A DNA stretch of 64,000 nt from Hyperoodon ampullatus (lineage: Eukaryota; Chordata; Mammalia; Artiodactyla; Ziphiidae). Below are positions 43,930 to 56,169 of this stretch, piece by piece. The DNA lies in the NCBI GenBank assembly GCA_949752795.1, contig OX457064.1, positions 104,509,454-104,573,453 of the forward strand, written 5' to 3'. Positions within the stretch are counted from its first letter, which is position 1; each line of letters starts with the position of its first letter. The notes under the pieces were generated by a model. The model was not told the DNA's origin and ran no database searches. It saw only the letters and a list, made by a program, of their open reading frames with translations. The position numbers were made by a program, and so were the translations under genes.

Positions 43930-45110
43930 TATGCAAACAGAACAAAATAATGAAATTCTTACAACTATTACAGGCCTTGTATCTGCAACAGTTTCCATGG
44001 TTGTAGCTGGGATTTATAACTAATTCTTCTACTACCCGTTCCACATTCCCTTTGCCTTCAGCGAGCACTTCAGCTGGTTGTGGTTTTTTGCCTTTGCCTG
44101 GTGAAGTGCTCCAGACCTGCATTCCAGAAGCATCTGGGCTATTAGCACTCTCCACAGAATTGGATGGTGGTAGTTTTCCATTGACTTTAAGGACATGATG
44201 GTGCTGAGAGGCACAAAGGGGTATTCTGTATTCCAGATGTGCTCTTCTTTACCTCCGTTGTGTAGAAGCTACCAAATTTCCCTTTGGGAGTCAAAGTCAT
44301 TCACCCCATCAGTATAGCAAACCCTTTCTTTGCCTGTTGTTTCAGAGGGATGAGGAGATCAAAGTGGCTGGATGCAGTCTTAACTTTTATTTCAGTGGAA
44401 TAATTGTTTTCTTCCCCCTGATGGAAGCAATCTTTTATTTGGAACTAAGACCTCTAGATGAGTAGAGCCTAAGGTCACAAGGCTGGGAAACAACGATCTT
44501 GTTAGTGGATCACCGTTGTTAATAATGACTAGAGCCACTCCTATTTCTGTGTCTTGATTACAGGACATGTGAATCCTGGCTCTGGGGGAAACAGCATCGT
44601 ATATTGGACAGTGATTCAGAACAGTCAGTCTTCTGGAGAACTTTGTCCCACCCTGCAAGATATTGGCCATCTGGCTTCTGCTGTAAGTGAGTCTTCAAAA
44701 TGCCATTCCATCTTTCTGTCAAGCCAGCTGCTTCAGGATGCTGGGGAACCTAGTAAGACCAGTGAATTCCACAGGCATGAGCCCATTGCCATGCTTTGTC
44801 TTCTGTGAAGTGAGTTCCTTGACCAGAAGCAGTGCTGTGTGGTGTACCATGGCAGTGGATAAGGCATTCTGGATGGTAGTTTTGTCAGAAGCACTGCATG
44901 GGGAAGGTACATCTGTATCCAGATTAAGGGTCTATTCCAGTAAGGACAAAGCACTTCCTCTTCCAGGATGGAAGTGGTTTAGTGCAGTCAGCCTGCTGAC
45001 TGATCACCCCAGGGAATAGTGCCATATTAATGGCTCAGTGTTGGTCTCTGTGCTGGCAGACTGGACACTCAGTGATTATAATTATTAATCACATCTACAA
45101 AATACCTTCA
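43930..45110 (-). pseudogene. Decayed ERVL pol remnant (integrase and downstream)
   Basis: On the minus strand this carries a retroviral integrase core. The GTHFT motif is at about 44804-44818 and the ERWNG motif at about 44702-44716, about 35 residues apart as expected for the D-35-E part of the catalytic triad. The second catalytic Asp is replaced by Gly (codon at 44822-44824). The Glu of the HPE motif is kept. A stop at 44750-44752 interrupts the frame. Upstream and downstream sequence in both directions also fits ERVL internal sequence, with further frameshifts. I see no LTR next to it. It is an inactive fossil, and its class assignment rests on pattern memory. Confidence 0.75.
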
Positions 45111-45499
45111 CGGAAACACTGTGGAAGGGGATGGAAGTGGGTTTTGTTCTTAAGGGATAAATGAAATAATGGAGTTGATGATTCATTATCTGTCACCTAT
45201 GTATTAATGAGAGCCATTTGAGAAGTCTATTCTTAGCGATGCAGGCATTGACTCACCAGTGGAATCACAAAAGGGAGTTCAAGGTTTGGGTGTGCAAAGT
45301 GAGTGTTCATCTGTGTCTGGGAACACAGTGGAGTAACTTACATGGAAAACCTTCACCACCCAGAAATACTGGTTACAATGGACCATGTATTTTCTAAAAA
45401 ATACAGGGAGTTGAGCCATTCAATAAGCATGTTACTGAACACCATCTGGGGATGGAGTGACAAACCCAGCATGGTTCTGCCTGAAGAAATATGTGGAAT
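45111..45499. other. Unclassified intergenic stretch
   Basis: May include more decayed retroviral sequence. Nothing is confidently assigned. Confidence 0.35.
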
Positions 45500-46320
45500 A
45501 AATGAACACCTCAGCCCGGTCAGAATGACCATCAACAAAAAACCTACAAATAATAAATGCTGGAGAGGGTGTGGAGAAAAGGGAACCCTCCCACACTGTT
45601 GGTGGGAATGTAAATTGGTGCAGCCACTATGGAGAACAGCATGAAGGTTCCTTATAAAACTAAAAATAGAGTTTCCATATCATCTAGCAATCCCACTCCT
45701 GGGCATATATCTGGAGAAAACTATAATTAAAAAAATACATGCACCCCTATGTTCATAGAAGCACTATTTACAGTAGCCAAGACATGGAAGCAACCTGAAT
45801 GTCCATCGACAGATAAACGGATAAAGAAGATGTGGTGTATATATACCATGGAATATTACTCAGCCACAAAAAAGAATGAAATAATGTCATTTGCAGCAAC
45901 CTGGATGAACCTAGAGATTATCATACTCAGTGAAGTAATCCAGACAGCGAAAGACAAATATCATAGGATATCACGTATATATGGAATCTTAAAAAGTATA
46001 CAAATGAACTTATTTACAAAACAGAAATAGACCCACAGACATACAAAACAAATTTATGGTTACCAAAGGGAAAGGAGAGGGGCAGGGATAAATTAGGAGG
46101 TTGGGATTAACACATACACACGACTATCTATAAAATAGATAACCAACAAGGACACACTGTACAGCACAGGGAACTTTACTCAATATATTGTAATAACCTA
46201 TAAGAGAAAAGAATCTGAAAAAGAATATGTATATATCTGAGTCACTGTGCTGTATACCTGAAACTAACACAACATTGTAAATCAACTATATTTCAATAAA
46301 ATTTTCAAAAAATGAACACC
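45500..46320 (+). mobile_element. L1 3' end with target-site duplication
   Basis: Sense L1 body 45511-46309, from late ORF2 ('ggtcagaatgaccatcaaca') through the 3' UTR. The duplication aaatgaacacc is perfect at 45500-45510 and 46310-46320. ORF2 frames are open at 45749-46030 but cover only the C-terminal tail. Confidence 0.95.
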
Positions 46321-46784
46321 AAAGTCAGGATGGTGGTTTCCTTTGGCGTGAGGCTGGGGTGAAGTGGAGGAGGGAAAGCTGACTTGAGAAGAGTTTTATT
46401 TCTTCAGCTGTGTGAATAGTTCATGAGTGTTTAATGTTATATGTTAAAATGTTGCCCCTACATTTTGTTAATTCAGGAATATGTAATGGAAAATTACATT
46501 CTTTATATGTTATCAACTGGGTAGCTCTAGAAATATGGATATTTTTCTGATAGAGGGCATGTATGCACATATGTATATATGTATGCATTTACAGGGTTGA
46601 ATATCTCTTCTAGGGAAACACAGGAGCCTGACCCCTTAGTAAAGTTTCTGATGTTCTGCTGATCTGAGCTTTGTTGGGACTTATCTCAAAAAGTTAAGGA
46701 CGAGGAGTGATCTCCTGCCCCTCTCATCACTAGGAAAAAGGCACTCTTAGTTAAATTGAAATGTTCTGGTCCAACTAACTTTCT
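46321..46784. other. Unclassified intergenic stretch
   Basis: Nothing recognised. Confidence 0.4.
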
Positions 46785-46918
46785 AAAATTGTTATTTTAT
46801 AGTGGAGTATAGTTGATTTACAATGTTGTGTTAGTTTCAGGTGTACAGCAAAGTGATTCAGTTATACATATACATGTATCTATTCTTTTTCAAATTCTTT
46901 TCCCATTTAGGTTATTAC
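46785..46918 (-). mobile_element. Very short L1 3' end, antisense
   Basis: About 130 bp of L1 3' UTR end ('gtatagttgatttacaatgt', 'gtgtacagcaaagtgattca'), stopping at 'ttaggttattacag' where retroviral pol sequence starts. Confidence 0.85.
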
Positions 46919-47726
46919 AGAATAACTACTTTGACAGGTAACTGGAGAAGCTATTAGCTTTGAGTAGAGCCCAGATGAAGGGAGAGTCCTCCAACTGGTC
47001 CTGGCTGCAGGGCAAGAAGGTCCACCTTCAGCCCTTATGGCAGCAGAGCTCATGGTACCTACAGAGGCTGAGACATTTGGGTTGATGCCTGGAGCCTGTA
47101 GCAAACTCCTGGGCATAGGGAGCAAATCGATGCTTTCTTTGGCAAATGACATTCTCTTATGGAGAAATGGCCTCTAGCTTGCTGCTAGGCTGACCATGGA
47201 CATAGGTGATCTGATGTGCCCTTCAAGAACCCAGGAACATCCGAGCTGTCCAGACATAGACTGGACTTGCCCAGCAGCTGTCTATCATCAGATGATGATG
47301 GCATTTGTGGCACCTGCAGTAGCAGGACCTGGAGGTGTAAGCAATTTGCAAGCAAGCCTCTCTCACAAACAGAGTGCCTGGTCTGTGCCTGCGAGAAGTT
47401 ACTCATGGACGTTGATTGGAAAAGACAAAAGCCCAGTTTGGGATTGTTCTGTATAACACGCTGACATAAGTTAGACGTGGGCTGCTTCAGCTCTGTGACG
47501 CTCGGAAAGAGATGGAGAAGGGAAACTTGGCCTCTTCCATCATTTGCGGGCCTGATATCTTATACTCATCATCAAATCCCAAACTGGTCTTGATCAAGGT
47601 GTTTTCTTTACAGCAAAAGAAGGAAGGCAATGAGCAGATGCTTATGGGATTTCTGAGCTCATCAAACAGCTCGCCATCCAGAAGTTGTTGACCTTATAGG
47701 AACAGAATGACTATTAGAGACCTAGG
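46919..47726 (+). pseudogene. Decayed retroviral pol remnant (integrase), plus strand
   Basis: On the plus strand a DQGVFFTAKE motif (about 47592-47621) is followed, after an in-frame stop and a frameshift, by an HPE motif (about 47675-47683). These fit the D-35-E part of a retroviral integrase. Earlier parts at 46919-47590 have several stops. It has the opposite orientation to the integrase remnant at 43.9-45.1 kb. The L1 at 47727-47970 interrupts the end. Family is probably ERVL-like, but the assignment is uncertain. Confidence 0.6.
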
Positions 47727-47979
47727 GGAGGGATAAATTAGGAGTTTGGTATTAACATATACTATACATAAAATAGGTAATCAACAAGGACCTACTGTAT
47801 AGCACAGGGAACTCTACTCAATATTCTGTAATAACCTAAATGGGAAAAGAATCTGAAAAAGAATGGATATAGGTATATGTATAACTGAATCACTTTGCTG
47901 TACACCTAAAACTAACATAACATTGTAAATCAACTATACTCCAATGTAAAATAAAAATTAAATTAAAAAAAGACCTAGG
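47718..47979 (+). mobile_element. Short L1 3' end inside the retroviral remnant
   Basis: L1 3' UTR 47727-47970 in sense. A perfect duplication agacctagg lies at 47718-47726 and 47971-47979. Confidence 0.95.
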
Positions 47980-48949
47980 CATGATGCCAAGGAGATTTTA
48001 CCATATAAGTCTGAGGTACTGTCCTTCAGAATGACACACAAACTCTGATACAGTGAAACAGTGATGAATAGGTAGTGAGCTTTCCATCATAGCCACAATA
48101 TGTTGGTCTAGGAATCAAATGATGAACATTAAGGTGGGTCCTCACACACTTATATCTGAAGACCCATTTGCAGCTATTTTTAATTTCTTGCTCCACTACT
48201 ATGAACTTGGCTGAATTAGAGGTTTTAGAAAGTAAGAAACATTTCAACAAAAGACAAAGTAATGGTTCTTTTCATTTGGAGGCTGAGACTAATACCTGGC
48301 AATTTTGGAATCTTTGTGTCATTGGGCAAATGAAACAAAAGGGAGTTCAAGGGTGATTTGATTCTGATTATGAAGGGAAAGGGGTGCCACTAAGTACTGG
48401 GGCAGGGAAGGGTAGGGATGAAACTCACTCTTTTGGGAAATGACACTAAATCCTGATCAGCAATGGAGATGGCAGTGGAGGCTCTAAGTCTAAGAATTTG
48501 AAAGGAAGTCACTGTCACTTCCTTTTTAATTCTCCCTCCAGCCCAGAATGTCTTACCACTTATTATACAGCAAATCGGGGGCCTATGCACAGAACTGAAA
48601 CAGAGAATTTCATAAAGACTGTTTAATTCTTGCTTGGATCGCGGATAGATGTAGGTCTTCATAGGAAGAGCTCACCACCCGTGCTTGTATGCAGCCAAGG
48701 CTGTTCAGCCTGACTTGTGACTCCTCACACCTCTAGGACTCTAACGGCTCTCTAAGTTTTCTGAATTAATGGGATAATCCTGCTATGTAATATATTACAG
48801 AAACTTCACTTGTATTTCAACAGAAGCACTTTGTCCATTTTCCCTCTAGCAAGTAGATTTATTTTGGTTTGTCATGGGAGACAACGCTGGCAGCATGAGA
48901 AGCTCACAGTGGCATTTGTTAGCATCAAGGCAGTCTAACAACTGTACCC
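47980..48949. other. Unclassified stretch, possibly further retroviral sequence
   Basis: It follows directly on the plus-strand integrase remnant and may be more of it, but I recognise no motif. Confidence 0.35.
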
Positions 48950-49015
48950 TTCAACTTTCTGGAAGACCTGTAAGGTGCTAGGCACTGTGCTAAAGACTTA
49001 AGATTGGAACACAGA
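48950..49015 (-). repeat. L2/MIR-like snippet
   Basis: 'taaggtgctaggcactgtgc' followed by 'taaagac' is typical of L2 or MIR in reverse. Very short. Confidence 0.35.
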
Positions 49016-49229
49016 TCGGGGGCCTCTGATGACTCAACCAGTGAGGGGCATGCACCGAGGCACTGCATCTTAGATATGTTTTCAAAGCAGCACTTGTGCA
49101 TGTGTTTTGAGGTATTCTGGTGCATCATACACACTTTGATCCTGAGTTGCAACTTTTCTTTCACGGCTAGGCTGTAAGTAGTGAAATACGTATTGATGCA
49201 ATCAGGGAAACGCTGGTAAAATAGACTAT

Positions 49230-49415
49230 GGGTTTTAGAATCAGGGAAAGCCACATTCAAATGTAGCTCTTTGATTTACTGGCCACGGGAGAGCTACGGC
49301 TGTCTCATTTGTAAATGTGGCAAATGCTATTTACATCATGAGATCGTTAGAAAGATTGATGGAGAACTTGTATGAAAATACCTAGTGTGAGAAGACAATC
49401 AATAAGTCTTCATTT
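49230..49415 (+). repeat. MIR fragment
   Basis: Sense MIR: 'gggttttagaatcagggaaa', 'cacattcaaatgtagctctt', 'ctgtctcatttgtaaatgtg', 'atcgttagaaagattgatgg'. Confidence 0.75.
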
Positions 49416-50259
49416 CTCATTCCAAGCTTTGTATTTCTTTCACTGCACTGTGATAAATTTACCTGGGCTGAAGAATTTTAAATAGTCAGGAAGCACTCTT
49501 ATAAAGAAGACAGAAGAGAAAAGCATCTATTTAAAGGTTTAATAACTTACTAGGTTGTTTTTACATTCTTCCTAGAGGGATTCTCTAGAATAGGTTATTT
49601 CTTCCAATTACTCCTCAAGTTACACCGCACCCATGAATAAAGTTTGCATAATTAATGCACTGGATCTGATCACAGTGATGCCACCGTGTATAACAAATCA
49701 TCAAGAAGTTAATAAAGCGATGATGGAGTCTTTGGCAAGTGTGGTGCTGAATCTCAGAAATAAGTCAAAATACCGTTCCATCATCACACTTTTCCCAGCA
49801 AAAGAACTCAGAAAAGTAAGACATCATAATGTTCCAAGGAACGGAAGGAGATTGTCTTCCCTCTTGTGAGAATGCACACAGTCTGTTAAGAGAGGGAGGT
49901 TATAAATGTCCCTGCTTTTTCTTGTCGGGCCCTTGGACTCTGACAGTTTTCAGGCTTGTCAGCCGGTGGATAGGTCAGTAGAAAGATCAGTTCTGGTCTG
50001 TGTCCTTGGCTTCAGTTCAGGGGGCAAAGGAGTTGTTATAACCCTTGCTTCAATACCAGTGCCAAGTTTTTTTCTCCCAACGACTTTGCCATCAGTATAC
50101 CTGCTATCATATTTCCCATTTGGCTCAGTTGTTTGTATTTATAGTTTAGCAGCCAGAGCTCTGGAGCAGGAAAAAAAGAGGGGCCCAGTAAATGGGAGGA
50201 TTTGGGATACAAAGCCAATGTTACCCTTCAGCATCCTGGAATATTAAAGCTGGAGGGAA
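49416..50259. other. Unclassified intergenic stretch
   Basis: The 78-codon frame at 49633-49869 and the 113-codon frame at 49906-50247 have no domain I recognise and no repeat assignment. Confidence 0.4.
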
Positions 50260-50365
50260 TTGAGAGTCATTATATTGATGAGAAAAATGAAGTTCAGCTG
50301 GATGAAGTACATTACCCAAGGTCACACAGCATGTCAGTGCAAGAGACACACGTAGGACTCAGGAT
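50260..50365 (-). repeat. MIR fragment
   Basis: Antisense MIR: 'gatgagaaaaatgaagttca', 'acccaaggtcacacagcatg', 'gacacacgtaggactcagga'. Confidence 0.6.
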
Positions 50366-50595
50366 GGAGCAGTTTCATGGTCTTTTCTCTCACTCATGCT
50401 GCCTGTGACTCTGAGCCATATGCTGTTGATCTGCTCTTTTCTCGAGGTGAAAAAGAAAATTTCCAGATTTTCCAACCCTTTATTTGTCTTGTTTTCCAGT
50501 GTTTAGGACCCGGATTTTTGTCCTTTTCATGGGATCATGCTCTCATTTGTTAATGATCCTTCATTTTGTGGCATCACAGAGGTATTCTCTCAGGT

Positions 50596-50837
50596 GCACT
50601 GCTATCTTTTTGTTTGTTTGTTTTGTTTTTTTGAGGTACGCGGGCCTCTCACTGTTGCGGCCTCTCCCATTGCGGAGCACAGGCTCCGGACGCGCAGGCT
50701 CAGCGGCCATGGCTCACGGGCCCAACCGCTCCGTGGCATGTGGGATCCTCCCGGACCGGGGCACGAACCCGTGTCCCCTGCATTGGCAGGCGGAGTCTCA
50801 ACCACTGCGCCACCAGGGAAGCCCGCACTGCTATCTT
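50596..50837 (-). mobile_element. CHR-type SINE, short form, with target-site duplication
   Basis: Body 50609-50824, antisense, with a (TTTG)n-rich tail. A perfect duplication gcactgctatctt lies at 50596-50608 and 50825-50837. Confidence 0.95.
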
Positions 50838-51047
50838 ATGAGAGGAATAGAGGATGATTCCTCTTCCGTCTGAAGGAGACACTTCTACTGAGACCATCTA
50901 AGGTCAGATTAGCTTTTGTGGTTGTTGACTAACATAGAGTTTAACGTCCGCCAAATCCCATGCACCTACTTTATTCCTTTAAAACCTTAGCGATGCACCG
51001 TCAACATCAACATTGATTCTTAAAGTGATAATTTCTTATCGTGATGT

Positions 51048-51072
51048 TAATAATAATAATAATAAAGTAATA
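51048..51072 (+). repeat. (TAA)n short microsatellite
   Basis: Six or so TAA units, next to a MIR. Confidence 0.8.
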
Positions 51073-51074
51073 AA

Positions 51075-51330
51075 AATCTGACTATTCTTTCCTATGTTCC
51101 AGGCACTTTGAACATCAGCTTTACTTATAGGTTTTAACTCATTTCATCTTCACACTAATCTTTTGGGTTAGTGACCATTATTTCTCCTAATATGCAGATG
51201 AAGAAACCGAGGCCAGGGAAGGTAAATGTGTTCAAGGTCACACAACCACTAAGGAGCAAACTCAAGATTCACACCGAGGGGGGTTGTGTACAGAGTCCAC
51301 ACCCTCAGACGCTATTTTTTAAGAACTCAA
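51075..51330 (-). repeat. MIR, nearly full length
   Basis: Antisense MIR: 'cctatgttccaggcactttg', 'ttaactcatttcatcttcac', 'agatgaagaaaccgaggcca', 'ttcaaggtcacacaaccact', 'cagagtccacaccctcagac'. Confidence 0.85.
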
Positions 51331-52739
51331 GTTATGCCTTGCTCTTTCTGCCCTTCGGGGCTTGGAGCAGTGGAGGATAGGCCTAAATTTCATAATCATG
51401 TGAGTATCATATTACTGAGCAAGAATCCTGTAATTACCCAAAGGTAGGCTTGCAAGAATTGGTAATAGACAACCATAGTGGATTCCAAGTCCATTTCCTC
51501 AATCTGTTATGTGGACAAGAAATTGGAACTCTCTATATCTTTTGAAGACAGACAGAAAAGAGAGAAAATAGGGTAGGGGGTAGTCAAAGCAGGGCATTCC
51601 TCCTTCCTTACCCCATGGAGAGAGCCAGTGGAGGGGACCTGCTTGCCTGAGACAATGCAACAGAAAAGGTAAACGTGTACGGAAATGCTCTGTGCAGAAG
51701 CACCAACTTATAACACAACGACATCACCTATTTTGAAAGTAAAGTCCAATAATGTCAAGTGCCTGCCAATCACATTAGCTACTCTTGCCTCCCTGGGGAT
51801 GCATAAGTCAGGGATGGAGCGGAGGCAGAAAAGTGGGAAGGGGAGTGGGTCTTCCCTTCGAAGAGGCAGCTGCTGCTGAGTGAGTACGGGAAGTGCAGCA
51901 GACCTGAGCTCCTTGGGGCCTCCAGCAGAAACCAAGGACGAGACGATGTGGTGGTCTGCTGATCTGCTCTCTCCCACCCAGCCTGGACTGTCTTCTAGGC
52001 TTATGGGGTCCTCTTTGGTCTGTGGAGGAAGCCTCAGTATTAGAATATCCATCAGGAATCCTTACATCAGGCTGTTGGATGTCAGTACCAACGCAGAGCC
52101 CAGGAGACTGGTACCCACCCAGGGTCGGGCAGTGGCTCCAGTTTTAGCATCCTCTCCACATGAAGCCCCTAACGTGGTCCAGAATCAAGGAGGCTAATTT
52201 TCTGATGGGTCATTAGAACACTTTTCAATATCCTCTTGTTCTGTGGTTATGGTCTCCATGGAGCCATCTAGCAAGTGCCTGCTTCTATCGTCATAATAAA
52301 CAATAACATACAATTCATTTGGGCTCTCCTCCAAATCAGGTATTTCGGTGATGACTGCTGGAATTGATCACCCTTGAAATAATATGGAGAAAGTAGCCAG
52401 TGGTTAGAAGGCATGCTTCCTATTTATAATTTGAGTAGCTTATTTGTCTTCCTTAATTACCACTGGAACTGTCAGTTCTTGGACTCCAGGAGCTATCTGG
52501 ATCATAGGGTTAAATAACAATTTTTTTAGACCCCTTTATTGGCTTTCATTTTTCCTTCTTTTTAAAAAAATTTTGACACGGCATAAAATGAATTTGCTAG
52601 TTAGTTTTCTCTTTCTCACTTGCATTATCTTATTGTTTCAATCTGTCTCCAATGAGACCAACAAAAGTGGTTAAGCCCATATGCTTCTAAAGACCCAGTA
52701 TTCAAAAAACTTTTAAGACAAGATGCAATTCAAGTGGAG
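51331..52739. other. Unclassified intergenic stretch
   Basis: Paired frames of about 105-114 codons on opposite strands at 51708-52197 have no recognised domain. No repeat assigned. Confidence 0.4.
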
Positions 52740-52840
52740 GTTAGCCAGCTGTGTAACCTTAGCCAGGTGGGTGGCCTCTGTCACCTTAAGTGCACAAGGA
52801 CAAGATGGGGATATTTTATCTCTAGATTTCTCCACCTACA
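52740..52840 (+). repeat. MIR fragment
   Basis: Sense MIR: 'ccagctgtgtaaccttagcc', 'ggcctctgtcaccttaagtg', 'caagatggggatattttatc'. Confidence 0.55.
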
Positions 52841-53309
52841 GGTCCTCGAAACAGACTCTCCCAAACTTGCCTGGAACACTCGTTTACAAAATGGCCTAGA
52901 TATTCCAAAGTAGAATCAGGGAAGAGATCTAACTCTTATGTATTGCATTTAACAAACACCACCAAGTGGTTATCATCAAGGAAATTTTGGAAACCCTGGT
53001 TTAAGAGGATGAATCTAGGCTGGGTGATTCTTTTTGACACTGGAGTTCAAGACCTACTGCCCTAGAGGAAAGTGATAACAAATATAAAATTATAGATAAG
53101 ATTAGACCAAACTTACTGTAATAAGATTTTGTATCACCACACACAAACTTTTTTTCTACCCAGAAGCATAAAAGTTTAGATATGTATATCTGGAAGACCA
53201 TCTGTTAGATCATTTAGTCCATTCTCAATAATGCAGAAACTCTTTTCAAGTAAAAAGAAGCTCACTATTTTTCCTTCCCCAAAGTAAGAGGGTCTGCCAT
53301 CTCCAGTCA

Positions 53310-53440
53310 AGAAAATCTGAATTAGTTCAATGATTCCTAAACCCTCTGAAGTAGCTTACATAAAATATAGATTCTGGGATCTCACCATATACCCACCAAA
53401 TCATAATGTTCATGGATAGGGCTTGGAAATCTGATTTTGA
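53310..53440 (+). mobile_element. MER5-like DNA transposon fragment (hAT-Charlie type)
   Basis: 'gattcctaaaccctctgaag' and 'gattctgggatctcaccata' then 'cttggaaatctgatttt' follow the order of a MER5 copy, but divergence is high. Confidence 0.35.
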
Positions 53441-54029
53441 CCCAGAAGAATGAGGTCATCAGTCAAATGCAACAATCACTGATCTATTCCACTTTTGTTC
53501 AATAGCTGAGTGAACTCAGCAATAGAGTCAAAGTGATTCACCAAATCAGATTTATGGGAGGCCTTCAACTTGTCTGCAAAGCTCAAGTCTGCTTGGTGTG
53601 AGTCACATACAAATGTTTTGTCTCTCAGGAAGTCTAATGGGGTGGTCCCATCACCCTGAGTGTTAGAAGAACTTTGGAGGTTAGAGAAATCTACTTATCA
53701 ATGATTCAAATTCTTTATGCACACTGCCATCTATCGACTCTCCCCACCTGTCAATTAAGATCCGCTCTCAATCAAATGATTATAATCTCTGAATAGGCGA
53801 AAGAGAAGGATTGGGATTGGGGGGAAATGATCATGGCATTGTAGGTGAGAGAACAAAGTGTCCTCGTGCGACTGGCTTACTGTGCTTTGATCGTGAAGTT
53901 TTTAGGACAAGTCAACATGAAGATAGAGAGTGTGGGCATCTTATAAACCACTGAATTCTAGCTTTACCGTTACTTCCTTTTCTGAAACATTGGGGCAGGT
54001 AGCTTCCAAAATGATCCCAATGATTATAA
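53441..54029. other. Unclassified intergenic stretch
   Basis: May be internal sequence linked to the LTR-like end that follows. Not confidently assigned. Confidence 0.35.
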
Positions 54030-54490
54030 TCTCCTAGGATCTATTCCTTCTCCCATGTTGAATAGAGACAACCTGTGTAACCAGCCGGGTATGGTGGAAA
54101 GGATGGGATGTGATTTCTAAGCTTGGATCATAAAAGGCACAGTGGCTTCTTCTTTGCTCTCTCATGGAGCATTGCTCTGGGAAAACCAGCCACAATATAG
54201 GGTGGGGGCACTTAAGAAGTCCCGTGGAGAGGTCCACACGGTGAGGAAAGGGTGCCTCCCACCCACAGCCAGTGCCATCTTGCCAGGGATGTAGGTGGGC
54301 CCCCTGGGAAGAGCATCTTCCGGCCTCAGTCCAGCCTTCAGATGATGCAGCCCTGGCGGACATCTGGCAGCAACCTCATGATGGCCCTTGTGCCACAAAC
54401 CCCTGCTAGACTGTGAGATAAGGGTTCATTGCTTTAAGTCGAAGTTTGGGATAGTTTGTTATGTATCAATAGATAATCAGCACATATATG
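54030..54490 (+). mobile_element. LTR-like element, MaLR-type 3' end
   Basis: 'gtccagccttcagatgatgc', 'cagcaacctcatgatggccc', 'agactgtgagataagggttc', 'attgctttaagtcgaagttt' and 'atgtatcaatagataatcag' match the usual end of an MLT1-type LTR. No internal sequence is confirmed. Confidence 0.55.
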
Positions 54491-54900
54491 TTGAGTGGTT
54501 ATCCCACAGATATGACTGTTGTATTTGCTATGAGATGATCACGACTCTTCAGCAGGGACGAGGTAGAAGGAAGCACCAAAGATGAGACTTACAGGCTGAA
54601 AAAGTCAAGGCTAGTGAGGTGGGCTACCAGCCATGAGGAGACAGTCCTTGCACTGCATGTTATATCGTCTTTCGGATGACTGCGAATAGTGCATGAGATG
54701 CCAATTTAGAAGGAAGAGCATGAGTGGGAGCAAGTGGTAGTGGGAGCCCCTTGCCCTGGGGGAGCAAGTTTAAGTTAATTTTCTTTCTTTCTCTGGTCTA
54801 AGCCACAAAACTACTCCTTTCATGAACCACAGGGGACCTTTCTATTCCTAGGGGGTAGTAAGGGGAACAACTGTGCTGTCTGAACCAAAGGGAAAGCACG
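54491..54900. other. Unclassified intergenic stretch
   Basis: Nothing recognised. Confidence 0.4.
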
Positions 54901-55744
54901 TTTTTTAAAAAAACATTATTTTATTGAAGTATAGTTGATTTACAATATTGTGTTAGTTTCAGGTATGTAGCAAAGTGATTAAGTTATATATATATATATA
55001 TATATATATATACCACATCTTCTTAAGCCATTCATCTGTTGATGCACTCTTGGGTTGCTTCCATGTCTTAACTATTGTAAATAGTGCTGCAGTGAACATT
55101 GGGGTGCATGTATCTTTTCGAATTAAGAGTTTTCTCTCGATATATGCCCAGGAGTGGGATTGCAGGATCATATGGTAGCTCTATTTTTAGATTTTTAAGG
55201 AACCTCCATACTATTTTCCACAGTGGCTGAACCAATTTACATTCCCACTAACAGTGTAGGAGGGTTCCCTTTTCTCCACACTCTCTCCAGCATTTATTAT
55301 TGTAGACTTTTTGATGATGGCCATTCTGATTGCTGTGAGGTGATACCTCACTGGGGGTGTTGATTTGCATTTCTCTAATAATTAGTGATGTTGAGCATTT
55401 TTTCATGTGCCTGTTGGCCATCTGTATGTCTTCTTTGGAGAAATGTCTATTTAGGTCTTCTGCCCATTTTTTGATTAGGCTGTTTGTTACATTTCTTTTT
55501 ATTCAATTCTATGAGCTGTCTATATATTTTGGATATTAACCCCTTGTCAGTCACATCGCTTGCAAATATTTTTTCCCATTCTGTAGGTTGTCTTTTCATT
55601 TTGTTGATGGTTTCCTTTGCTGTGCAAAAGGTTTTAAGTTTGATTAGGTCCCATTTGTTTATTTTTCCTTTTATTTCTTTTGCCTTGGGAGACTGATCTA
55701 AGAAAATATTGTTACAATTTATGCCTAAGAATATTTTGCCTATG
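54901..55744 (-). mobile_element. L1 3' end, antisense, with internal deletion and TA repeat
   Basis: Poly-T and 3' UTR end at 54901-54984, then (TA)n at 54985-55012, then directly ORF2 sequence ('ccacatcttcttaagccatt' onwards) up to 55744. Compared with the copy at 13343-13964, about 400 bp between these points is missing. Confidence 0.9.
54985..55012 (+). repeat. (TA)n microsatellite at an L1 deletion junction
   Basis: About 14 TA units between L1 3' UTR and ORF2 sequence. Confidence 0.95.
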
Positions 55745-56131
55745 TTAATGGTGATTTTTTATTTCTCCCTTTCTTTCTACATTTATTAATTGGGATTCTC
55801 TTGTGAGGAAGAACTGCCACTTCTTCCATTGATTTATTTATCCAGTTATTTATTTTTATCAGTATGGACTCACGGATATTTATTTTATTCTTTGAGTTAT
55901 AGTCTAGTACTATAGTTATTTATTTTATTTATCTATATCTTGAGTTGTTGTAACTTTGCCCATTGGGAGAACTTTCAGGTTGGTTTCTGTTCCTTTTCAA
56001 TGTGTGTGCTTTTTTTGTTCAGCAATTTCTTATTTTCTAGCTCCACAAGATGCTCCAGGCTCATCTGGTATTTTCTTTGTTCCAGTCCTGAAACCAACCA
56101 CTTTACTAAGGAGGCTTGGTTCTGTCAACTG

Positions 56132-56169
<38 letters not shown>

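Noticed and set aside
47600..47615. Splice-acceptor-like 'gttttctttacag' that could mark an exon
   Set aside because: It lies inside the retroviral integrase motif of a decayed pol remnant and no open exon follows.
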